The notes under the pieces: generated by a model
Told to the model about the DNA's origin: nothing
Databases searched by the model: none
The model's input: only the letters and a program-made list of their open reading frames with translations
Shown here: in pieces, positions 53,786 through 63,100 of the stretch
How the letters are laid out: every line of letters begins with the position of its first letter
Numbering within the stretch: the stretch's first letter is position 1
Translations under genes and position numbers: made by a program
Assembly (NCBI GenBank): GCA_020638695.1
Contig: JACKIB010000014.1
Coordinates: forward strand, 1-64,000
Reading direction: 5' to 3'
Source: Planctomycetota bacterium
GTDB lineage: Bacteria; Planctomycetota; UBA1135; UBA2386
DNA: 64,000 nucleotides

Positions 53786-54149
53786 TGCCGCCTGCGTGCA
53801 CGTCCGGGGCATTCGCGCTGCCTCGGTGCACAACCCGCGGCCGTGCCGGGGAATGAGTCGAGAAGGGGCCGCCGCGCACACCGCACTGGCATGCCACGCA
53901 CACTCCGACCGAACCGCTTGCACCGGTTCGGCGACACGGACTCACATCTCTGACGCAACCACACACCGGGATTGCGGCACTGCTGACGGCTCGGCCCCCA
54001 TCTCGCCCGGGGTCCGTTCCCTCCTCGACAAGGGCTGTATCGGCATTCGGAGCGCCAAGCCCAAGCGCGTTTCGCATGCGGCGCCCGCCCGACGGCTGCC
54101 GCCTACCGCCGTGGAACTGGGGACGGAGCGGGTGCGCCGCCGCGCTCGG
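53786..54149. other. Convergent intergenic region
   Basis: 364 bases between the ends of the TPR gene (plus) and the sigma-factor gene (minus). No gene is supported. It contains the hairpin at 53909-53931 and otherwise nothing recognisable. Confidence 0.5.
53909..53931. terminator. Possible bidirectional terminator hairpin
   Basis: CCGAACCG-CTTGCAC-CGGTTCGG forms a perfect 8-bp stem between convergent genes. There is no T tract on either side, so intrinsic termination is uncertain. Confidence 0.4.
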
Positions 54150-54812
54150 TCAGGTGACCTCGACCCCGAGTTCGGTCAGGAGCTCGCGCAGGCGTTCCTT
54201 GGCGCGCTTGTACAGCGAACGCATGGTGGCGGCCTTCTTGTAGCCCATCTCCGTCGCGATCTCCTCGTAGGCCATTTCGCAGTGGTCGCGCAGGTCGAGG
54301 ATGGTGCGGTGCTTCTCTTCGAGGCGCGCGAGCGCCTCGGCGAGCTTCTTCTCGAACTCCCTCGCGCTGACGATCTGGCTGGGCCGCGCCAACGGCGAGG
54401 CGATCGCCGGTTCGCCAAAGGTCGAATGGAACGCGTCGCGCATCAGCTTCTCCCGCCCACCGCCGCGCTTCTTGGCGCCGCGCAGGCGGGCGCGATCGCG
54501 CACCTTGTTGACCGCGATCGTGGCGACCCAATTGCGGAATCCGCCATCGGTGTAGTCGTCGCTGTACTTGCCCGCCTTCAGGCCTTCGAACGCGTACAAG
54601 AACGTCTCCTGGACCACGTCTTCCAAGTCCTGCACGGTCTCGCCCGCGAGCCGTAGGGCCACGCTGCGCCGCACGCGGTCGCTGTGGCGCGCGTACAGCG
54701 CGGTGAACGCGTCGTCCTCACCGTCCTTGGCCCGACGGACCAGGATCCGGGTTGCGAACGGATCTTCTGCCTCGGTCCCACCGCCTCCGGTGCTCTCGGT
54801 TGAGTCGCCCAT
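54150..54812 (-). CDS. ECF-type RNA polymerase sigma factor
   Basis: 220-residue sigma-70 family factor. Region 2: DAFTALYARHSDRVRRSVAL, VQDLEDVVQETFLYAFEGLK, GGFRNWVATIAVNKVRDRAR. Region 4: LARLEEKHRTILDLRDHCEM then AYEEIATEMGYKKAATMRSL, the helix-turn-helix. The start may be ATG 54812 or 54827; neither has a strong ribosome-binding site. It is divergent from the kinase at 54884, separated by about 70 bases that must hold both promoters. Pairing with a kinase suggests phosphorylation-dependent control, as described for kinase-linked ECF groups; here that is inferred. Confidence 0.9.
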   Translation of the reverse strand: MGDSTESTGGGGTEAEDPFATRILVRRAKDGEDDAFTALYARHSDRVRRSVALRLAGETVQDLEDVVQETFLYAFEGLKAGKYSDDYTDGGFRNWVATIAVNKVRDRARLRGAKKRGGGREKLMRDAFHSTFGEPAIASPLARPSQIVSAREFEKKLAEALARLEEKHRTILDLRDHCEMAYEEIATEMGYKKAATMRSLYKRAKERLRELLTELGVEVT

Positions 54813-54883
54813 CACCGTCGCGATCATAGCACCGCAGGGGGTTCCCCCGTGCGGCCGAGACGCGTCCCGGGTACCGTGCCCGG

Positions 54884-57800
54884 ATGTCCTCTGGCGAGCG
54901 CCCCACCGGGATCCCCTCCGACGTCGAGGACCGGGTGCTGGAGGTCCTGGACCGCACCGAGCCGGGGGGCGAGCGCCAGGCGGCGATCGACGCTCTGGGG
55001 TTGCCGCCCGAGGTACGGCAGGCGGTCCAACGATGGTTGGACGAGGCGGAGACGGACGACGGACCCGAGGAGCCGCCGATCCTGCCGGTGCGTTCGACCT
55101 CTCCCCGTCCGACGCCGGCGAAACTGCCGCGCCGGATGGGCGAACTCGAGTTGCGGTCGGTGCTCGGTCGCGGCGGGATGGGCGTGGTCTACCGAGCGCA
55201 CGACCTGCGGCTCGATCGCGAGGTTGCAGTGAAGCTGCTGCCGGCACACTTCGCCGACAACCCCAAGCGCTTGCAGCGCTTCGAGCGCGAGGTGCGCGCG
55301 GTGGCCGCGCTGCGCCACCCCAACATCGTGCCGGTGTTCGCCGCGGGCACGGCCGACGGCGTGCCGTACTTCACCATGGAGCTGGTCGCCGGACAGGCGC
55401 TCGACCGCGTGATCGGGGCGCTCGCCGGCACCGGTAGATCGGTCGAAGCGCTGCGGCCCGACCACTGGTGTCGGGCGATCGGTGCAACCGACGACCGCAC
55501 GCTCCCGCGTACCTACCTGGAGGCGATCTGTCGGGTGGTGATCGACGTGGCCGACGCCCTGCACCACGCACACGAGAAGCGCATCGTGCACCGCGACGTC
55601 AAACCGTCGAACGTGATGGTCGAGCCGAACGGGCACGCCAAGCTGTTCGACTTCGGCCTGGCGCGATTGGCCGACGACGGGCGCATGACCCGGACTTCGG
55701 AGGTGGTCGGCAGCCCGCACTACATGTCACCGGAGCAGGTCGAGGGCGGCGAGATCGACCATCGTTCGGACGTGTATTCCCTGGGCGTCACGCTGTACGA
55801 GCTGCTCACCTTGCACGTGCCGTTCACCGGCGGCTCGCCGGAAGCCATCTACCGCAAGATCGTGCACCGCGACCCGGCCCGGCCGAGCCAGCACAACCCG
55901 CTGCTGCCGAGGGACCTCGAGACGATCTGCCTCACCGCCTTGGAGAAGCAGCCAGCGCGGCGCTACGCCGACGCCGAGGAATTCGCCGAAGACTTGCGGC
56001 GCTTCCTGCGCTTCGAGCCGGTCCACGCTCGCCCGCTCGGTCGCGTGACCCGCACCGCGCGATTCCTGCGCCGCAATTGGGCGACGGTGAGCATCGCCCT
56101 GCTGGCACTCGCGGTGGCGATCACCGTACCGTTCCTGATCAGTGCGAACGTGGAGAAGCGCGAGGTGATGGGTGACAACTCGCGCCTCAAGCTCGACATC
56201 GCCGCACAACAGCGCCAGCTCGAGGCGTTGCGCCACGACGTGCAGGGTGCGGGGGCCGAAGTCACCTCACTGCGCAAGCAGGCGCAGGCGGCCGAGGAGA
56301 AGCTGCGCAAGCAACGCGAAGAGATGGCCACCGCCGGTGCGGAGCTGCAGCGCAAGCTCGCCGAGGTGCAGCAGCGCAGCGACGAGAGTGCGGCATTGCG
56401 CGGCGCCAACCAGAAGTTGTCGGTCGAGCGCGCCACGCTGCAGAAGTCGATCCGCGGCCAACAGACGGCGATCGCCGAGCAGGAGAAGCAGCTGGGTGCG
56501 CTCAATCGGTCGCTTCAGGGCCGCGAGCAGGAACTGCGCAGCGCGGAGGAGAAGCTGCAGGCAGCGATTCGCGAGCTGGGCAACTCCAAACAGGCGCATC
56601 GGGTTACCACGGTGAATCGCCTGCTGATGGAGGCGATGACGCTTCGCGAACGCGATCCCGGTCTAGGACTCCTGTTGGTCCGCGAAGCGATGGAGCGCGC
56701 CAATCCGGCTCTGCCAGGACATGCCCCGCTGCAGGTGCGGATCGACGACATCCTGCTGGAACTGCTGCAACGCAGCAACGAGCAGCTGACTCTGGACGAC
56801 CACCAAGCGGTGGTCAGCGCGGTAGCGTTGTCGCAGCTCGACGCCCTGGTCGCGACGGGCACCGCCGACGGCGAAGTCCACACATGGTCGCGCGACGGCG
56901 CGCGCTCGGCGTCGCTGCGGCTCGGCGGTAGCGCGGTGGTCGGTCTGGAGTTCGTGGACGAGCGTGCGCTGCTGCTGGCGCGCGAGTCCGGTGAGCTGCT
57001 GCAGTGGTCGGGTGCATCCGATGCGGCGCCGCGACTGCTCGACGGGATCGTCCATCACCGCGGGACTCCGCGGCACCTGAGTCACGACGCCGTGTACGTA
57101 GTGGGCCACAACCCGACCGGTGGGATCGCGGTGGTGCGGCGCGGAACGGCCCAGGCGCCGCGCGTGTTCGGCAATGGCGACGACCGTCCATCCGGGTTCG
57201 CGTTCAGTCCCGCCGAACCGGTGTTGCTCGCCTGGGAAGGCAAGCAGGTGCAGGTCTTCGAGCTCGGCACGACCCGCCGGATCGCGACCCTGGGCCTCGG
57301 CGCACCCGTGTTGTCCGCCGCGTTCGACGAACTCGGCCGGCAGATCGCCTCGCTGTTGGCCAACGGTCGAGTCGTGGTGCACAACCTCGCCGACCGCACC
57401 GAAGTACTGCGCGTGCCGATCGACGACGGGAGTCCGCTCGGCACCGGCAATGTGGCGTTCTGCGCCGGCAACCGGCACATCCTCGTCTCGGCGGTCGGCA
57501 GTACCTCGCACGTGCTCCTGCGCGCGGGCGACGGCAAGATCGTGGCGCGGGTTCGCGCCGAGACTCCCCTGCGCGGCTTCGCTCTGGCACCGGACGGTCG
57601 GGTTGCCTGTGTCGCCGGCAGCGGAGGCTCGCTGGTGCTGCTCGACACCCGTCGGGGGCGGACCGTGGCACGCCTGACCGGGCATCGTCCGCTAGGGTTC
57701 GGCACCATGCGCGCGGTGTTCAGCAGCGACGGCGGGACCGTCGCCACGATCCGCGGCGGAACCGCCGCGCGGCTGTGGCGCGCGCGGCCGGGCGGGGCAC

Positions 57801-58861
57801 TCACCCTGTTCGGTCCACAGCTCGGGAGCACCCCCGAGGAGTTCACCGGAGGGCGCTTCGAAACCGCACCGGGTCACGTCCGCACGGTCGGCCCGAGCGG
57901 AATCAGTCGTTGGCACTTGCGCAGCGGCCAACGCGTGGCGCACCTCGAGCAGAACCCACGCAGCGCCCCGCCGGAGTCCGCCCTCAGCGTCGATGGTGCG
58001 CGTTCGGTCGCCTTGGGCGGCGGGCGCATTCGGGTGCTCGATCCGCGCGGGCAGCCGCTGTCCTTGCCGTTGCCGGTGTCCGAGGGGGGCGTGGTCGAGC
58101 ATGCGACCTGCTGGGCGGACCGCATCGCCGCGGTGTGTGGGGAGGGCCCGGGAAGGCGAACGGTGCGGATCCTCGGCGATCCTCCCGTCGCGCCGTTCGT
58201 CCTGCCGCGGGGTCTTCCCGGTGGTGGGATGCCGGTACCCGCGCCCGACGGAAACCACTTCGTCGTCGGCTACGCCGAGTTGACGCTCGCGGACCTGCGG
58301 TACCCCGACGACTTCCAGCGTCTGCCCGGCGCGCAGCGTCCCTGCGTGTTCTCGAGCGATTCTCGTTGGCTCGCCGCCTCAACCGGCTTCGGGATCCGCG
58401 TGATCGACGTGGCGACCGGGCGCAGCCAGGAGCTCGACGGACCGGGCAGCTCGGCGCGCCCGACCAGCATGGCTTTCACCCGGGATGCCTCGCTGTTGGC
58501 CATTGGATGGTCGACCGGCACGGTGTTGCTCTACGACTGGCGCCACCGCCCGCAGCACCCCATCGCACTCGGGTTGCACCGTGGAAGCGTCAACCGGGTG
58601 GTGTTCGGGGGCGCCGGCCAACTGCTCCTCAGCGCAGGTGAGGATGGGGTCGCCGTGCTGTCGTCGCGGACCGGTGTGCGCCGCTTGTCCTTTCGCGCCG
58701 GCGGACCGCTGTGTGACGGCGACATCGCCCGCGATGGCAAGTCGGTCCTGTTGATCGGCGCGGACTTCGGTTGGATCGTGCCGGTCGAGCCGCAACGCTT
58801 GGCCGCCGTGGAGGGCGCGCGCCGCCTCACCGCTGCCGAGCGCCGAGAGTTCGGGCTGTGA
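54884..58861 (+). CDS. Transmembrane Ser/Thr kinase with coiled coil and WD40-like sensor region
   Basis: 1325-residue kinase. The Hanks-type domain (about 88-370) has LGRGGMGVVYRAHD, VAVKLLP, catalytic Asp238 in HRDVKPSN, DFGLA at Asp256 and YMSPEQVEGG, all intact. The ECF-like N-terminus (residues 1-80) is helical and charged. A membrane helix lies at about 400-420 (VSIALLALAVAITVPFLISA). A long coiled coil follows (about 430-570: LRKQREEMATAGAELQRKLA). The remaining 700 residues are repeats of about 40 residues with GH-W/D-type turns (FAFSPAEPVLLAWEGKQVQV, FGTMRAVFSSDGGTVATIRG, SMAFTRDASLLAIGWSTGTV), consistent with one or two WD40 propellers outside the membrane. It is divergent from the sigma factor at 54150. 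Confidence 0.9.
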   Translation: MSSGERPTGIPSDVEDRVLEVLDRTEPGGERQAAIDALGLPPEVRQAVQRWLDEAETDDGPEEPPILPVRSTSPRPTPAKLPRRMGELELRSVLGRGGMGVVYRAHDLRLDREVAVKLLPAHFADNPKRLQRFEREVRAVAALRHPNIVPVFAAGTADGVPYFTMELVAGQALDRVIGALAGTGRSVEALRPDHWCRAIGATDDRTLPRTYLEAICRVVIDVADALHHAHEKRIVHRDVKPSNVMVEPNGHAKLFDFGLARLADDGRMTRTSEVVGSPHYMSPEQVEGGEIDHRSDVYSLGVTLYELLTLHVPFTGGSPEAIYRKIVHRDPARPSQHNPLLPRDLETICLTALEKQPARRYADAEEFAEDLRRFLRFEPVHARPLGRVTRTARFLRRNWATVSIALLALAVAITVPFLISANVEKREVMGDNSRLKLDIAAQQRQLEALRHDVQGAGAEVTSLRKQAQAAEEKLRKQREEMATAGAELQRKLAEVQQRSDESAALRGANQKLSVERATLQKSIRGQQTAIAEQEKQLGALNRSLQGREQELRSAEEKLQAAIRELGNSKQAHRVTTVNRLLMEAMTLRERDPGLGLLLVREAMERANPALPGHAPLQVRIDDILLELLQRSNEQLTLDDHQAVVSAVALSQLDALVATGTADGEVHTWSRDGARSASLRLGGSAVVGLEFVDERALLLARESGELLQWSGASDAAPRLLDGIVHHRGTPRHLSHDAVYVVGHNPTGGIAVVRRGTAQAPRVFGNGDDRPSGFAFSPAEPVLLAWEGKQVQVFELGTTRRIATLGLGAPVLSAAFDELGRQIASLLANGRVVVHNLADRTEVLRVPIDDGSPLGTGNVAFCAGNRHILVSAVGSTSHVLLRAGDGKIVARVRAETPLRGFALAPDGRVACVAGSGGSLVLLDTRRGRTVARLTGHRPLGFGTMRAVFSSDGGTVATIRGGTAARLWRARPGGALTLFGPQLGSTPEEFTGGRFETAPGHVRTVGPSGISRWHLRSGQRVAHLEQNPRSAPPESALSVDGARSVALGGGRIRVLDPRGQPLSLPLPVSEGGVVEHATCWADRIAAVCGEGPGRRTVRILGDPPVAPFVLPRGLPGGGMPVPAPDGNHFVVGYAELTLADLRYPDDFQRLPGAQRPCVFSSDSRWLAASTGFGIRVIDVATGRSQELDGPGSSARPTSMAFTRDASLLAIGWSTGTVLLYDWRHRPQHPIALGLHRGSVNRVVFGGAGQLLLSAGEDGVAVLSSRTGVRRLSFRAGGPLCDGDIARDGKSVLLIGADFGWIVPVEPQRLAAVEGARRLTAAERREFGL

Positions 58862-58879
58862 GGGTGGCGAGGTAGCGGG

Positions 58880-58958
58880 CACGTTCCGTCACCGAGTCGT
58901 GCGATCGCGAGTGATCGTTGCCGGTGCCGCCTGCGTCTGAATCGGTTCCTCGACGGGC
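58880..58958 (+). repeat. Dispersed intergenic repeat, copy E (degenerate)
   Basis: Fills most of the 120-base gap between the convergent kinase and TraT-like genes. TTCCGTCACCGAGTCGTGCG and ATCGGTTCCTCGACGGG align with TTCATGACCGAGC and CCTGCTCCTCGACGGGG of copies D and C. It is the most divergent copy. Confidence 0.35.
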
Positions 58959-58981
58959 AACGCCGTCGGGCGCGATCGGGG

Positions 58982-59644
58982 TCAGAACAGCTTTTCCATC
59001 GCCTTGAGCAGCTGGTCGGTCAGCTCCGTTGCTGCCTCCGGTGCCGTCAAGTCGATTCGCCGCGCCCACGCGACAAGCGGGGCCCAATCGTCGGATTGCT
59101 CGCCCTGCCTGATCCGGACGTCGACCACTAGCGCGTGCTCGACGCTGTGCGAGAACGTGATCGACAGCAGTGCCGCACCCGGGGTGAGCCACCACCGCTC
59201 GGTGAGCTCCGGGCGGCCGGTCGGTTCGTCGTCGTTGCGATAGTCCGGGCGGTGGGCGCGCAACAGCTTGGCGAACACGCTCTCGCCGCGGTCGAGTGCC
59301 GGGTTCTCGCCCCAGTAGCGAACGTCGAGATCGACCCAGAGCGACGCGACCCGACGGTCGTCCTCAACCTGCCACCCCTGGCGGACCAACAGACCCCGGA
59401 CGCGGCTGGCGAGCACCCGCATCCGAGCGCCGTCGACCGAGTCACCGCGCACCCGGAGCCAGACCCGAGGCACGCCCTCCCCGCGCCCCACCACCGACGA
59501 GGGCGCCGGGCTGCGCCAGGCGAAGCCGCCGTGCAGCGTGGCGTCGCGGTTGCCCACCACCCATCCGAAGAACTGGCAGCCGGACAGCCACGGCACGAGT
59601 GGCACCAGTAGCCACACCCGCGCGGTGAACCGCAAGCTCGCCAT
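58982..59644 (-). CDS. TraT-like lipoprotein (tentative)
   Basis: 220-residue lipoprotein (lipobox WLSGC). The order GVPRVWLRVRGDSVDG, then a helix, then LLVRQGWQVEDDRRVASLWV, and a late ALVVDVRIRQGEQ resembles the TraT pattern (VYLQ..., KGY.V....A.Y..Q, ..DVQ.SER). TraT is an outer-membrane lipoprotein involved in complement resistance and surface exclusion on F-type plasmids; chromosomal homologues have no known role. The likeness is a pattern judgement and is weak. The start ATG 59644 shares one base with the upstream stop (TGATG), so it is co-translated with the next entry. Confidence 0.55.
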   Translation of the reverse strand: MASLRFTARVWLLVPLVPWLSGCQFFGWVVGNRDATLHGGFAWRSPAPSSVVGRGEGVPRVWLRVRGDSVDGARMRVLASRVRGLLVRQGWQVEDDRRVASLWVDLDVRYWGENPALDRGESVFAKLLRAHRPDYRNDDEPTGRPELTERWWLTPGAALLSITFSHSVEHALVVDVRIRQGEQSDDWAPLVAWARRIDLTAPEAATELTDQLLKAMEKLF

Positions 59645-60492
59645 CAGCGGCGGCACGTGCAACGCAGCGCCGCGACGCCGACCTCCAGCGCCACGTACGC
59701 GGTGACCGCGGCGATGTCCGCGAGCGCGCGTCCGAGTCCCGGGTGGACGCGCACTGCGAAGCCTCCACGGCGAGTCGCGACGGCGAAACCCCCCTCGAGC
59801 TCGAGCCCCTCGAAGAACACCAACAACTGGCTCCGGTTGGCGCGCACCAGCGGCTTCTCCTCGTACGCGAATCGATCGACTTCCGCTTCGGTGACGCGTT
59901 GGCGGCGACGTAGCCGCGGTTCCACCCGTGCGCGAAACGTCTCGATCAGTTGCCGGAAGGCGTCCTGGGTGGCGCGATTCCAGTGTTCCCACGCCCGATC
60001 GCCGAGCTGCAGCACGAGGTCGCCGCCGGCGGCGAAGCCCTCCCAGGTGCCGGTGACGATCTGCAGCTCGAGCACCACTTTCGATGCCCCGGTACCCAGT
60101 TCCAGCAACACCCCGGAGGCATCTCGACGCAGCACCGCAGTGTCGCCCAACAAGGCGTGTCCCACCGCACGACTCGACTCGGGTCGGGCAGGCGACTTCA
60201 CCTTGTATCGTTCCGCCCCGACGACCGAAACGTCCGCTTTGCCGGTGAACTCGACCAGCTCGTAGTGGCCGAGTCCTTGCGTGGCGCGGAAGGTCGCGGT
60301 GGAAGGTTCCGCCGACCACAACACCCGGATCGGCTGCACGGACTCGCGCGAGGACTGGGTGACCTGACAGGACGCCAGCAACAGGAGCAACGCCGTGGCG
60401 CCGCACCAGAACTTCGATCGGGAGGGTCTTGCGTGCCGGAAGTTCGCCGGCCGCCCGACACACCGGGCGCCGGACATCGAGAGCGGGGCCAT
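59644..60492 (-). CDS. Lipoprotein of unknown function
   Basis: 282 residues if ATG 60492 is used; ATG 60477 is an alternative. The lipobox LLLLLASC (Cys at about residue 34) marks it as a lipoprotein. The mature part looks beta-rich (YELVEFTGKADVSVVGAERY, VVLELQIVTGTWEGFAAGGD) with a helical, basic C-terminal half and a final hydrophobic segment (LADIAAVTAYVALEVGVAAL) that could be a membrane helix. No family is recognised. It is translationally coupled to the TraT-like lipoprotein, so the two probably act together at the envelope. Confidence 0.55.
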   Translation of the reverse strand: MAPLSMSGARCVGRPANFRHARPSRSKFWCGATALLLLLASCQVTQSSRESVQPIRVLWSAEPSTATFRATQGLGHYELVEFTGKADVSVVGAERYKVKSPARPESSRAVGHALLGDTAVLRRDASGVLLELGTGASKVVLELQIVTGTWEGFAAGGDLVLQLGDRAWEHWNRATQDAFRQLIETFRARVEPRLRRRQRVTEAEVDRFAYEEKPLVRANRSQLLVFFEGLELEGGFAVATRRGGFAVRVHPGLGRALADIAAVTAYVALEVGVAALRCTCRR

Positions 60493-60808
60493 GCCCGCAA
60501 CAACGGAGTTGGCCGGCGGTTGTGTCATGGCCCGATGCGGTGGCTCGACATTGTGGGGAACTCGGCTCTGGGGATCCACAGGCGGCGACCCGCGCCACGC
60601 CCAAAACCCCCACGGGCAGGGGGCTTCCCCCGCTGCGCGGGCTCGGGCTGCCGGTGTGGTCCGGATCGCGGGGCGGCCCGTCGCAGGCGCGATCGCCGGC
60701 TCGGCCGGGCTCCCGCTCGTGATCTCGACGCCGACCACGGTCCATCCCGCGGGTCGCCGAAGGCCACGGCAGTCGCCGGGTCGTGATCCGGGGGTATCCT
60801 CACGCGCC
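60493..60808. other. Divergent intergenic region
   Basis: 316 bases between the lipoprotein pair (minus) and the DUF455 operon (plus). Very G+C-rich; no clear promoter, hairpin or repeat could be assigned. Confidence 0.4.
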
Positions 60809-61618
60809 GTGCAAATCGCCGCGTTGTTTCCCGAGGACACCGTCGAGCACTGGGCTGCGTGCTTCGTGCGCAGCACCGACCTCGCGGTGAAGACCTCCCC
60901 GCCGCCCCCGCCGGGGCGCTGGGCGGATCCGGCAAGGCCCCATCGGCTGGCGGCACCCGGGCGCCCTGCCGCGTTGCGCCCGATCGAGCGCACCACGCGG
61001 TCTCACCGGGCAGCCCAGCTGCAAAACCCCAAGCGCCGAGCCCAACTGCTGCACACCTTCTGGCACCACGAGCTGCAGGCGGCGGAGCTGATGTGTTGGG
61101 CGCTACTCGCGTTCCCCGACACCCCGCGGGCGTTCCGCCGCGGCCTGCTGGCGATCTGTCACCAGGAACTGCGGCACATGGCCCTGTACCAGCAGCGAAT
61201 CGAAGCCCTCGAGTTCCAGTTGGGTGACTTCCCGGTGCGGGACTGGTTCTGGGAGCGGGTGGCGTCGACTACGTCGCCGCTGCACTTCGTGGCGCTGCTC
61301 GGCCTGGGTTTCGAGGGCGGCAATCTCGACCACGCGGCGCGCTTCACGGCCGCGTTCGCCGCGGCTGGCGACCCGGAGGCGGCTGCGATCCAACAGCGAG
61401 TGGGCGACGAGGAGGTCGGCCACGTGCGCTTCGCGTTGCGTTGGTTCCGGCGCTTCGGTGGTGCACTGGAGTTCGATGCTTGGCGGCACTTGCTCGTCGA
61501 GCCGCTGACTCCGGCGATGATGCGTGGTGCGGCACTCGACACCGGCCGGCGTCGCGCCGCCGGGTTTCCCGAGGAATTCCTGGCCGCGCTGGATGCGTTC
61601 GGCGTGGATCGACCGTGA
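60809..61618 (+). CDS. DUF455 ferritin-like protein
   Basis: 269-residue helical protein of the DUF455 ferritin-like family, related in fold to MiaE-type di-iron enzymes. Possible metal ligands are in HHELQAAELM, ICHQELRHMALY (ExxH), GLGFEGGNLDHA and VGDEEVGHVRFALRW (EExxH), the four-helix pattern of a di-iron centre. GTG 60809 is the start consistent with the family N-terminus. It heads a tight operon: the next gene overlaps by 4 bases (GTGA). The substrate is unknown. Confidence 0.8.
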   Translation: MQIAALFPEDTVEHWAACFVRSTDLAVKTSPPPPPGRWADPARPHRLAAPGRPAALRPIERTTRSHRAAQLQNPKRRAQLLHTFWHHELQAAELMCWALLAFPDTPRAFRRGLLAICHQELRHMALYQQRIEALEFQLGDFPVRDWFWERVASTTSPLHFVALLGLGFEGGNLDHAARFTAAFAAAGDPEAAAIQQRVGDEEVGHVRFALRWFRRFGGALEFDAWRHLLVEPLTPAMMRGAALDTGRRRAAGFPEEFLAALDAFGVDRP

Positions 61619-62619
61619 CCACCTTCGGTTGGATCCTCAACCTCGCCGCCGAGCTCGAACTCGCGGATCCGCAGGGGTTCGCTCCGTCCACGCGACTCGC
61701 CTGCCGGGTCGCCGCGCAGGGACGGCGCTTCCTCGACATCTGCAACACCGCGGCGCCGGCCGGCGTGCGCCACGTCGCCGTTCCGGAGCGTTCGGACATC
61801 GTGCTCGCGTGGTGCCCGACCCCGCACGCCCGAGCCTCCGCCGCCAGTCGGCTCGTCGGTCCATCGCTGCCGGTGCTGCAGCGGGCCAACCACCGTGCAT
61901 TTGCCGCCGAACGCGCGCCCACGCTGCCCGGTGCGCGATTCGTCACCGATCTCGAGCGCTTGCGAACACACGCGCTGGAGTACCCCGGGGTCCGGACTTG
62001 GCTGTGGAAGCGGCCATTCGGCTTCGCCGGCCGCGCGCGCAAGCGCGTCGACGGTGACCCCGGCAGCGCCGCGCTGCGCTGGGCCGCGGCCGCGATGGAG
62101 GGTCAGGGCGGGGGGCTGCTGGTCGAACCTTGGGTGACGATCGAGGCGGAGTTCGCGCAGCACGCATGGCTCGGCGTCGACGGCCAGTGCCTGCTCGGCG
62201 ATCCCACCCGAACCCGATGCGACACGGCGGGCGCCTGGCAGACGTCGCATTCTGGCAGCGCCGGGCTGCTGGCCGACGAGGTCGCTGCGCTGCGCCGCAC
62301 CGCGCTGTCGCTCGCCGGTGACCTGCACCGGCTGGGCTACCACGGTCCGTTCGGCATCGATGCGTACCGGTGGCGCGATGACCGCGGCGCGCCCCACTTC
62401 GTGCCGTGCGGCGAGCTCAACGCCCGCTTCACCATGGGGTGGTTCGTCGGATTCGCCGCGCGGCCCGAGGTCTGGGAGGTGCTGCGGAACGCGAGTCTGC
62501 GCGAATCCCCAGGTGTTGCGCGTCAGGAATCGACGGGCGGTACCTCTGGAGAGGTGCGCCCATGCGATCCCGCGGCAGCAGACGGAACAGGAGGCGCACG
62601 TGAAGTGGTTCGACCGTAG
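61615..62619 (+). CDS. ATP-grasp-like ligase
   Basis: 334 residues. ATP-grasp features are WLWKRPFGFAGRARKRV (nucleotide-binding Lys and glycine-rich loop), GGGLLVEPWVTIEAEFAQHA (hinge strand), GYHGPFGIDAYRW and CGELNARFTMG (Mg-binding Glu and Asn). Such enzymes join a carboxylate to an amine or thiol through an acyl-phosphate. GTG 61615 overlaps the DUF455 stop by 4 bases and its end overlaps the DinB gene by 20, so the three are made together. Substrate unknown; a small-peptide or amino-acid ligase is plausible. Confidence 0.75.
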   Translation: MTTFGWILNLAAELELADPQGFAPSTRLACRVAAQGRRFLDICNTAAPAGVRHVAVPERSDIVLAWCPTPHARASAASRLVGPSLPVLQRANHRAFAAERAPTLPGARFVTDLERLRTHALEYPGVRTWLWKRPFGFAGRARKRVDGDPGSAALRWAAAAMEGQGGGLLVEPWVTIEAEFAQHAWLGVDGQCLLGDPTRTRCDTAGAWQTSHSGSAGLLADEVAALRRTALSLAGDLHRLGYHGPFGIDAYRWRDDRGAPHFVPCGELNARFTMGWFVGFAARPEVWEVLRNASLRESPGVARQESTGGTSGEVRPCDPAAADGTGGAREVVRP

Positions 62620-63100
62620 CTTCTCGTTCGCATTCCCGGTGGACATCCACCCGTGCGTCGTGGAGCGGCTGCACGGTTTGTTGCCACGGGTGCACCACTT
62701 CGTCGCGACCGTCGGTGCGGAACAGTGGACCCGGGTCGAGGGAGCGGCCTGGTCGGCGCAACGCAACATCGGCCACCTCGCGGACCTCGACGAGTTGTTC
62801 CGCCAACGGGTCGAGGACCTGCTGGCGGGCCTCCCGGAGCTGCGGCCCGCCGACCTGGAGAACCGTCGCACCGACCTCGCCGACCACGATGCGCAACCGT
62901 TCGATGCGGTAGTCGCGCGACTCGCGACCAACCGCTCCGCGCTGCTGCAGCGGGTCGTCGGGCTACCGACGGAGGCGTTCGCACGCAGTGCTCTGCACCC
63001 GCGGTTGTCGACGCCGATGCGCCTGGTGGACTTGCTGTACTTCGTCGCCGAGCACGACGACCACCACTTGGTGCGGATGCGGACGCTGCTGCACGGCTGA
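62600..63100 (+). CDS. DinB-like helical-bundle protein
   Basis: 166-residue DinB/YfiT-like protein. Metal-ligand histidines are in WSAQRNIGHLADLDELF (first-helix His) and VAEHDDHHLVRM (HxxxH-type pair near the C-terminus). DinB-superfamily members include thiol S-transferases (bacillithiol, mycothiol) and metal-dependent hydrolases. GTG 62600 has GGAGG 7 bases upstream and starts inside the previous gene. With a di-iron protein and an ATP-grasp enzyme, a small-molecule (possibly thiol) pathway is a reasonable hypothesis. Confidence 0.78.
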   Translation: MKWFDRSFSFAFPVDIHPCVVERLHGLLPRVHHFVATVGAEQWTRVEGAAWSAQRNIGHLADLDELFRQRVEDLLAGLPELRPADLENRRTDLADHDAQPFDAVVARLATNRSALLQRVVGLPTEAFARSALHPRLSTPMRLVDLLYFVAEHDDHHLVRMRTLLHG

